Below are positions 7,225 through 11,569 of a stretch of DNA of 11,569 nt, in pieces. Origin of the DNA: a bacterium (GTDB lineage: Bacteria > Desulfobacterota > Anaeroferrophillalia > Anaeroferrophillales > Anaeroferrophillaceae). Position 1 is the first letter of the stretch. The number at the start of each line of letters is the position of its first letter. The stretch is taken from positions 1 through 11,569 of the forward strand of contig JAOZRP010000042.1 of NCBI GenBank assembly GCA_029940125.1. Direction: 5' to 3'. Below the pieces are notes generated by a model that was not told the origin of the DNA, did no database searches, and saw nothing but the letters and a program-made list of their open reading frames with translations. The translations under genes were made by a program, and so were the position numbers.

Positions 7225-7279
7225 GTTCTAGGATCCAGTCGCGGAACATACGGCCATGGATCAAAATGTACGCGGCAGT

Positions 7280-8236
7280 TCATGACAACAGCTGCTGCTT
7301 TTCCATGATCTCCTTTATCCTGGTGGCCACTTTCAGCGCCGCCAGTCCGTCCTCCCCGGAAACCTCGGGCCTGGTTCGCTCCCGCACGCAGCGAATAAAG
7401 GAAGTCAATTCCAGATTCAATGAATCAGCTTCGGGAAATTCATGTTTCTGCACCTTGATATTGGGAATGGGAGAATAGTAATCCATTTCTTTTTTTTCAC
7501 ATTGGACCAGGGAAAAATTCCCCAAGTCCATTGAAAGGTAGATATTGGGCTGGAAAATCCTGATTTTTCGTTCCCGCTGGGCCGAAACCCGGCTGGCGGT
7601 CAGATTACAGACCGCGCCATTGGCAAAGTGAACCCGGACATTGGCAATATCAACCTGGTCGGAAAGAACGGGAACCCCAACGGCAAAGATCTCGGTTACC
7701 GGACTGTTCACCAGGCAGAGAATAAGATCCAGATCATGAATCATTAAATCCAGGATCACGTCAACGTCAACACTGCGAAAGGTAAAGGAAGACAACCGGT
7801 GAACTTCGAGGAAGCGGGGCTGATTGATAAACTTCAGCGCCGCGGTAAAGACCGGGTTGAAACGCTCCAAGTGCCCGACCTGCAAAATGCGGTTCCCGGC
7901 TGAGGCCAGCGCCACCAACTTCTCAGCCTCCTCAATAACCGCCGTAATCGGTTTTTCCAGCAGGACGTCTCGCCCGGCCTCCAGGGCCTGGCTGGCCACG
8001 GCATAGTGATCAACGGTGGGAACCACTACCGACACCGCGTCAACCTGGTCGTAGAGGGCCGCCGGCTCTTCAAAAACCCTGGTGCCATGCTGCTCGGCGA
8101 CCTTTCGGGCCTGCTCCCGGTTCAAGTCAACGACGCCCACCAGGTCAACGCCGGGCATGTCAGCATACTTCTGCACATGGTAGCGGCCCAGGTGGCCGAC
8201 GCCGACCACCCCAACCCGGATATTATGTTCACTCAT
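7280..8236 (-). CDS. Gfo/Idh/MocA-family NAD-dependent oxidoreductase, GnnA-like
   Basis: Seen: 318 residues, with a Rossmann loop GVGHLG at 12-17, an acidic residue after the second strand (VVDLNR, 35-40), the family hallmark EKP at 94-96, and DLMIHDLD at 163-170 carrying the conserved His/Asp of the substrate site. Known: in Acidithiobacillus ferrooxidans and Leptospira, GnnA (this family) oxidises C3 of UDP-GlcNAc and the aminotransferase GnnB then makes UDP-GlcNAc3N, the substrate for amide-linked lipid A; their genes lie near lpxA. Here the gene overlaps lpxA by 4 nt (ATGA) and precedes lpxB, so a sugar-nucleotide role in lipid A is likely. No aminotransferase is present in the window. 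The family is certain; the GnnA function is inferred from position. Confidence 0.85.
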   Translation of the reverse strand: MSEHNIRVGVVGVGHLGRYHVQKYADMPGVDLVGVVDLNREQARKVAEQHGTRVFEEPAALYDQVDAVSVVVPTVDHYAVASQALEAGRDVLLEKPITAVIEEAEKLVALASAGNRILQVGHLERFNPVFTAALKFINQPRFLEVHRLSSFTFRSVDVDVILDLMIHDLDLILCLVNSPVTEIFAVGVPVLSDQVDIANVRVHFANGAVCNLTASRVSAQRERKIRIFQPNIYLSMDLGNFSLVQCEKKEMDYYSPIPNIKVQKHEFPEADSLNLELTSFIRCVRERTRPEVSGEDGLAALKVATRIKEIMEKQQLLS

Positions 8237-9018
8237 GATTTTCGACAGATTCCCCGTTCAGAGGCACGGATAAATTCCAGCATGTGAACCACTTCAGGAA
8301 CGTGGGCATACTGGCGTTCAACCTCTTCCATGGCCGGCGCCAGTCCCAGGCCGGGGGTGCGAAAAAGGATGCGGTAGACTTCCTTGAGCACCTTGATGGT
8401 TTCCCGGGAAAAGCCCTGCCTTCTCAAACCAATTAAATTAAGGCCATGCAGGCGGGAATGGTTCCCCGAGGCCAGGCAGTAGGGCGGCACGTCCTGGCTG
8501 ACGCCGGCCATGCCGGCGATCATGGCGAAAGCACCGATCCGGCAGAACTGGTGAATGGCCGCCAGCCCGCCAATAATCGCCTGGTCTTCGATAACAATAT
8601 GGCCGGCCAGGGTGGCCGCGTTGGCCATGATAATCTGGTTGCCCAGCTGACAGTCATGGGCCACATGACAATAGGCCATCAGAAAACAATGGTCGCCGAC
8701 CCTGGTAACGAAGCCGCCGGTGGGCGTGCCGCGACTGACGGTGACATATTCGCGAATAACCGTATGCCGCCCGATCACCAGCTCGCTCCTGCCGCCCTTG
8801 AACTTTAAATCCTGGGGATCCGTCCCCACCAGGGCATAGGGATAAACATGGCAACCGGCATGGAGAGTCGTATCGCCGGTTACGGTTGCATGATGATCAA
8901 TTTTCACGCCGTCACCCAGGACGACATTCCCCTCGACAACCGCGTAGGGACCGACGATCACATCACCGGCAAGGGAAGCCTGTGGTGATACGACGGCGGT
9001 GGGATGAATCTCAGGCAC
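8233..9018 (-). CDS. lpxA: UDP-sugar O(N)-acyltransferase LpxA
   Basis: Seen: 261 residues (E. coli 262), hexapeptide-repeat left-handed beta-helix over about 1-190 and a helical C-terminus. Catalytic His121 lies in HVAHDCQLGN, with H140 (LAGH), Q157 (HQF) and the GNHSRLHGLN block at 185-194. LpxA performs the first step of lipid A synthesis, moving a 3-hydroxyacyl chain from ACP to the sugar 3-position; the trimer is cytoplasmic. The residue aligned with the E. coli hydrocarbon ruler Gly173 is Gly169, which suggests a long (C14-like) chain. The start codon is GTG: GAGGAG lies 5 nt upstream, an in-frame stop occurs before any upstream ATG, and the sequence IHPTAVV follows as expected. It is separated from fabZ by 199 bp holding a repeat and overlaps the oxidoreductase gene by 4 nt. 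The neighbouring dehydrogenase raises the possibility of an amino-sugar substrate. Confidence 0.96.
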   Translation of the reverse strand: MPEIHPTAVVSPQASLAGDVIVGPYAVVEGNVVLGDGVKIDHHATVTGDTTLHAGCHVYPYALVGTDPQDLKFKGGRSELVIGRHTVIREYVTVSRGTPTGGFVTRVGDHCFLMAYCHVAHDCQLGNQIIMANAATLAGHIVIEDQAIIGGLAAIHQFCRIGAFAMIAGMAGVSQDVPPYCLASGNHSRLHGLNLIGLRRQGFSRETIKVLKEVYRILFRTPGLGLAPAMEEVERQYAHVPEVVHMLEFIRASERGICRKS

Positions 9019-9029
9019 AACATCTCCTC
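9016..9029 (-). promoter_or_regulatory. Strong ribosome binding site fixing the GTG start of lpxA
   Basis: On the minus strand GAGGAG (9029-9024), then five bases, then GTG (9018-9016). The ATG between them is in another frame and cannot start LpxA. The strong site supports independent initiation of lpxA after the 199-bp gap that separates it from fabZ. Confidence 0.75.
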
Positions 9030-9080
9030 ATGAAGCTGCTCCACTTCGATAAACATGAAAAAAAAGCCTATCAGTGTACC

Positions 9081-9216
9081 TTCGGAAACCTCTATTTTCC
9101 GATGAACACTTGCAGAAATCAGCAGTCAATTTTCAGTGAAACATTGAAAAAACAACTTGTTAAGCTAAAGGCTGACAGCTAACAACTCATCCGGAAACGG
9201 CAGTTCCCGGATGAAC
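9081..9216 (+). repeat. Intergenic heptad-repeat element, copy 3 (complete), inside the lpx operon
   Basis: A 136-bp element between fabZ and lpxA. The left hairpin is a perfect 7-bp stem, TCGGAAA (9082-9088) with TTTCCGA (9096-9102). Then come a 58-nt spacer ending in AACTTGTTAAGC, four heptads AGCTAAA, GGCTGAC, AGCTAAC, AACTCAT (9163-9190), and a right hairpin CATCCGG (9188-9194) with CCGGATG (9207-9213), with further inner pairing. It aligns with copy 2 without gaps except for one fewer 7-bp unit. The right hairpin ends 4 nt from the fabZ stop codon. The rest of the gap (9019-9080) holds the lpxA ribosome site and a run of eight A residues (9058-9065); I see no clear promoter. Confidence 0.75.
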
Positions 9217-9217
9217 A

Positions 9218-9658
9218 TTAATTAATACTGGCAACCATATCCGCCTCGGCGGCAACGACGCCGTCAACCTTGGCTTCCCCATGGTACTTCCAGATATTGC
9301 CCCGATTGTGGGTGATTTCAACCTCCAGGATCAGGGTGTCTCCGGGCTGGACCACCTTGCGGAAGCGGGCCTTGTCAATACCCAGGAAATATACCTTCCG
9401 GCTGCTGCTGCCATCACCCAGGGAAAGTCCTTCACTGTGCAGGGACAAGATGCCGCCGGCTTGAGCCAGAGCCTCGACGATCAAGACCCCCGGCATCACC
9501 GGATTTCCAGGAAAATGTCCATCAAAAAATGGCTCGTTGATGGTTACATTTTTCTTGGCGACTACCCGCTTGCCGGATTCCAGAGTCAGGATCCGATCAA
9601 CCAGCAGAAAGGGATAACGATGAGGCAGATAAGCCATAATTTGATTAATATCAATCAT
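9218..9658 (-). CDS. fabZ: 3-hydroxyacyl-ACP dehydratase FabZ
   Basis: Seen: 146 residues from the chosen start, beginning MIDINQIMAYLPHRYPF. It is a hot-dog-fold dehydratase with the signature HFPGNPVMPGVLIVEA; His48 and Glu62 are the catalytic pair (E. coli His54/Glu68). It removes water from 3-hydroxyacyl-ACP in fatty acid elongation. Its usual place between lpxD and lpxA links it to the hydroxyacyl-ACP pool that the Lpx acyltransferases draw on. Open frame extends upstream through a TTG at 9670 and an ATG at 9661, but GGTGAG lies about 4 nt before the ATG at 9658 and family members begin here. The start lies inside the end of lpxD (8-nt overlap), so the two are probably translationally coupled. 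The 3' end abuts the hairpin of repeat copy 3. Confidence 0.95.
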   Translation of the reverse strand: MIDINQIMAYLPHRYPFLLVDRILTLESGKRVVAKKNVTINEPFFDGHFPGNPVMPGVLIVEALAQAGGILSLHSEGLSLGDGSSSRKVYFLGIDKARFRKVVQPGDTLILEVEITHNRGNIWKYHGEAKVDGVVAAEADMVASIN

Positions 9659-10724
9659 CATTCTCACCAATTACGTCATCTAATTGTTTTTGAAGGGTTT
9701 CCACCTGCCGCTCCAGGTCGCGAAGCTGTCGACGCATTTCCGGCAGCCGAGAAAAAACGGCGGCGGTTTTCAGCCAATCCCGGTGCGGCATCTGGGGAGA
9801 GCCCGATACCACTTCCCCCGGAGCAATATTGCGACTGACCCCGGTCTGCGGACCAATAATCGCCCCATCACCAATCTCAAGGTGCCCGGTTATTCCCGCC
9901 TGCCCGGCCAGAATAACATTCTTCCCAATCACCGTACTGCCGGCAATCCCCACCTGGGACACCAGCAGCGAGTGTTCACCTACCTGAACGTTATGGGCAA
10001 CCTGGACCAGGTTGTCGGTTTTCACCCCGTCGGCAATCCTGGTAACGGTCAGCGAAGCCCGGTCAATGGTGTTGTTGGCGCCGATTTCCACATCATTGCC
10101 AATCTCCACGATGCCCACCTGGGGAATTTTGCGATGCCGCTGCCCATCCCAGATAAAAGCATACCCGTCACTGCCGATGACGGTGCCGGCGTGAATCCGA
10201 CAGCGTTCGCCGATGCGGCAGCCGTCATAAATGGTCACATTGGGATAAATAATGGTGCCAGCGCCAATTTCACAATGGGCGCCAACCACCACCCCCGGAC
10301 ACAGCACCACCCCTTCATGAAGGATGGAATCCTCTCCCACGCAGGCGCCGGGAGAAATCGTCACCTGGCCGGCAAGCACCGCGCTGTCCGCCACCACCGC
10401 CCGGGCATCCACACCAGGTTCAAATGTACGGGGCGGATAAAACAGCTCCAGGACTTTGATCATCACCAGATCGGGCCTGGAAACGATAATCTGCGGCCGG
10501 GAGCAGTCTTCACGCCGGCTGCCGACAATGACCGCGCCGGCTCGGGTTTCCCTGAGGCAGGCAGCCAGCTTCCGGTCATAGAAGAAGCTCAGATCATCTG
10601 GACCGGCCTCTTTCAACGGGGCAACCCGTGAAACTCGAAAGTCCGGGTCGCCGGCAACCAGTTCACCTTCCAGACGAACCGCCAGTTCAGCCAGGGAAAA
10701 AGAGGGGGAAACAATATTGTTCAT
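9651..10724 (-). CDS. lpxD: UDP-3-O-(3-hydroxyacyl)glucosamine N-acyltransferase LpxD
   Basis: Seen: 357 residues (E. coli 341). The N-terminal uridine-binding domain covers about 1-100 (FSLAELAVRLEGEL at 9-22, DLSFFYDRK at 44-52). Hexapeptide-repeat beta-helix covers about 105-312, with the catalytic histidine in VQVAHNV (His244, equivalent to E. coli His239). A C-terminal helix at about 325-350, rich in Arg, Leu and Glu, could form a coiled coil. LpxD adds the second hydroxyacyl chain, to the 2-amine, in the cytoplasm. The frame is open 37 codons further upstream, but that would run deep into skp. The ATG at 10724 lies 10 nt after the skp stop and gives a normal N-terminus. Its ribosome site is weak (GAGAAAG), so coupling to skp is likely. 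It overlaps fabZ at the 3' end. Confidence 0.95.
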   Translation of the reverse strand: MNNIVSPSFSLAELAVRLEGELVAGDPDFRVSRVAPLKEAGPDDLSFFYDRKLAACLRETRAGAVIVGSRREDCSRPQIIVSRPDLVMIKVLELFYPPRTFEPGVDARAVVADSAVLAGQVTISPGACVGEDSILHEGVVLCPGVVVGAHCEIGAGTIIYPNVTIYDGCRIGERCRIHAGTVIGSDGYAFIWDGQRHRKIPQVGIVEIGNDVEIGANNTIDRASLTVTRIADGVKTDNLVQVAHNVQVGEHSLLVSQVGIAGSTVIGKNVILAGQAGITGHLEIGDGAIIGPQTGVSRNIAPGEVVSGSPQMPHRDWLKTAAVFSRLPEMRRQLRDLERQVETLQKQLDDVIGENDD

Positions 10725-10734
10725 CAGCAAAGTA

Positions 10735-11313
10735 CTACTTTCTCTCTTTTTTCGCTCCGGCAGCGTTCTGCTCTTTTTTCCACTTATTGTAAGCGTCGAT
10801 AACCTGCTGGGTAACATCAAATGCCTTGTCGGCATAAAAAATGCTGCTCTCCTGCTTCCCCAGGATCATGCTGTATTTGCCCTCTTTGCCAAACTTGATG
10901 ATGACTTTCTCCAGGTCTCTCAGGATGGACTTGGTCAACTCCTGATAGGTTTTTTTCAATTCCTGCTCTGAATCCGAAACAAACAGCTTGAAATTCCTGA
11001 CTTCCTTCTGATATTCCGCTTCTTTTTCAGCTTTGGCTGAAGCACTGAGCATCATCCCCTGGCGCTCAAGGTCCGCCTTTTTCTGGTTAAGCTGCAGTTC
11101 CTTGTCTTTAATCTTCTTGCCCAGGTCGGCCCGTTTTTTCTCCAGGATTTCACGAGATTTCTTTCCCGCTTCCGACATCCCCATGACCTTCTGCAAATCA
11201 ATGTAGGCGATTTTCAGCCCGGCAGAACCCTGGGCCGCGGAACTGATTAAAGGACAAGCCAGCATGATAAACGCCGCCAGCAGCATAACCCCGATAGTTT
11301 TGTGTTGTTTCAT
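10735..11313 (-). CDS. skp: Periplasmic outer-membrane-protein chaperone Skp/OmpH
   Basis: Seen: 192 residues, with an N-terminal signal peptide (KQHK, then a hydrophobic core at about 8-22, cleavage likely after SSA near 26). After the short strand KIAYIDLQKVM (34-44) comes a long charged helical region (about 48-130) rich in Lys, Glu, Gln and Leu, which forms the coiled-coil tentacles of the Skp trimer, then a returning segment with YSMILGKQESSIFYAD, typical of the family. It holds unfolded outer-membrane proteins in the periplasm and hands them to the BAM machinery. AAAGGAG lies 7 nt before the ATG. It is first of the lpx genes in the window; in related genomes bamA commonly lies just upstream, but that region is outside this window. 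The C-terminus is very basic (KKEQNAAGAKKERK). Confidence 0.92.
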   Translation of the reverse strand: MKQHKTIGVMLLAAFIMLACPLISSAAQGSAGLKIAYIDLQKVMGMSEAGKKSREILEKKRADLGKKIKDKELQLNQKKADLERQGMMLSASAKAEKEAEYQKEVRNFKLFVSDSEQELKKTYQELTKSILRDLEKVIIKFGKEGKYSMILGKQESSIFYADKAFDVTQQVIDAYNKWKKEQNAAGAKKERK

Positions 11314-11324
11314 TGAGAGACTCC

Positions 11325-11337
11325 TTTCAATTTGAAA
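11325..11337. promoter_or_regulatory. Perfect palindrome next to the skp ribosome site
   Basis: TTTCAATTTGAAA (11325-11337) is a perfect inverted repeat around a single central base and overlaps the AAAGGAG ribosome site of skp (11321-11327). It could be a protein-binding site or a weak AT-rich hairpin that limits ribosome access. Chance is possible, since the region is AT-rich. Confidence 0.3.
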
Positions 11338-11416
11338 AATTCATGTTCCATACTTCAATTTTCTTCATCCAGTCTTCACCTAAAACCGGCAATGTATAAA
11401 CAGACGACAACCTCAG

Positions 11417-11451
11417 TTGAACGATCAGCCGTTAGCCATGAGCGTTTAGCT
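11417..11451 (-). repeat. Intergenic heptad array, copy 4 (array only)
   Basis: On the minus strand, 11451 to 11417 divides into five 7-nt units AGCTAAA, CGCTCAT, GGCTAAC, GGCTGAT, CGTTCAA, matching the NGCTNAN pattern of the other three copies. A T-rich/A-rich stretch (GATTTTTCAA) precedes it where the other copies have ATTGAAAAAA. I see no clear end hairpins, so this copy is either degraded or a separate array of the same unit. Confidence 0.6.
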
Positions 11452-11540
11452 TTGAAAAATCAAGGCCTTGCGTTCATGAAAACCAACACCCGAAGGGTGA
11501 GAGCTTGTAATGGTTAATAGCATGTAATCATTAAACTAAG

Positions 11541-11556
11541 GCGGGCTAACGCCCGC
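11541..11556. repeat. GC-rich palindrome (REP-like hairpin)
   Basis: GCGGGCTAACGCCCGC forms a perfect 6-bp GC-rich stem with a TAAC loop. No T-tract follows on either strand within the visible sequence, so it is not a standard intrinsic terminator. Read on the minus strand, it would lie between the gene beyond the window and skp, where a leaky terminator or a REP-type palindrome is plausible. Confidence 0.45.
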
Positions 11557-11569
11557 AACCCAAATCAGG

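Larger units (their letters stand above)
11314..11569. other. Non-coding leader upstream of skp
   Basis: No gene is seen in these 256 bases. On the minus strand TATACA lies at 11400-11395, about 85 nt before the start codon, but no good -35 hexamer precedes it; the best is TTCAAC 17 nt upstream. The stretch contains heptad copy 4 (11417-11451), a small hairpin CACCC-GAA-GGGTG (11487-11499), a self-complementary CAAGGCCTTG (11461-11470), and a GC-rich palindrome at 11541-11556. The gene that precedes skp on the minus strand is beyond the window edge. Confidence 0.6.

Noticed and set aside
6577..7308. 243-codon plus-strand open frame opposite lpxB
   Set aside because: Shadow of LpxB; low-complexity composition and no recognisable motif.
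9684..10631. 315-codon plus-strand open frame opposite lpxD
   Set aside because: Shadow of LpxD, whose hexapeptide repeats and catalytic His are plain on the other strand.
10725..10835. Longer N-terminus for LpxD, beginning inside skp
   Set aside because: The extra 37 residues are the alternate-frame reading of the skp 3' end. The ATG at 10724 gives a normal LpxD N-terminus right after the skp stop.
11270..11313. Lipoprotein signal in Skp (cysteine after MLA)
   Set aside because: The residues before Cys do not make a proper lipobox, and a normal signal peptidase I site (SSA-A) follows, as expected for periplasmic Skp.

Overview
The window reads as a chromosomal segment of a diderm (outer-membrane-bearing) bacterium, most likely from the deltaproteobacterial / Desulfobacterota side. 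The basis is the lipid A gene order skp-lpxD-fabZ-lpxA-oxidoreductase-lpxB, the protein sequence style, and the compact, fairly GC-rich coding with short overlaps. I cannot place it more finely by eye. No tRNA, rRNA, CRISPR array, transposase or phage gene was seen.

Layout. (1) 1-332: non-coding, holding a degraded intergenic repeat. (2) 333-4273, rightward operon of three genes: a short hydantoinase A/oxoprolinase-type ATPase (ASKHA fold), a histone-deacetylase-superfamily zinc amidohydrolase overlapping it by 4 nt and carrying an extra C-terminal Cys4 zinc-ribbon-like segment, and an LpxL/HtrB-type lipid A acyltransferase 12 nt further on. (3) 4274-4506: converging 3' ends, with a hairpin terminator candidate and a full copy of the intergenic repeat. 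(4) 5070-4507, leftward: YfcE-type metallophosphoesterase with its own sigma70-like promoter. (5) 11313-5204, leftward outer-membrane/lipid A cluster: skp/ompH, lpxD, fabZ, a second full copy of the repeat, lpxA (GTG start), a GnnA-like Gfo/Idh/MocA oxidoreductase, lpxB, and a membrane-anchored alpha/beta hydrolase overlapping lpxB. (6) 11314-11569: leader of the skp operon, with a fourth heptad array and small palindromes; the gene further upstream lies outside the window.

Function. LpxA, LpxD and LpxB catalyse steps 1, 3 and 5-6 of lipid A assembly, FabZ feeds hydroxyacyl-ACP chemistry, Skp chaperones outer-membrane proteins, and the LpxL-like protein adds secondary acyl chains. A GnnA-like dehydrogenase between lpxA and lpxB suggests 3-amino-sugar (amide-linked) lipid A, but the partner aminotransferase GnnB is not here. 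LpxC, LpxH/LpxI, LpxK and KdtA are also absent.

The most unusual signal is a family of dispersed intergenic elements (four copies in 11.5 kb, one in each non-coding gap longer than about 150 bp). Each has a degenerate tandem array of 7-bp units (consensus near AGCTNAN). The two best copies also share about 85 aligned bases upstream and a hairpin at each end, and they differ in length by exactly one 7-bp unit.
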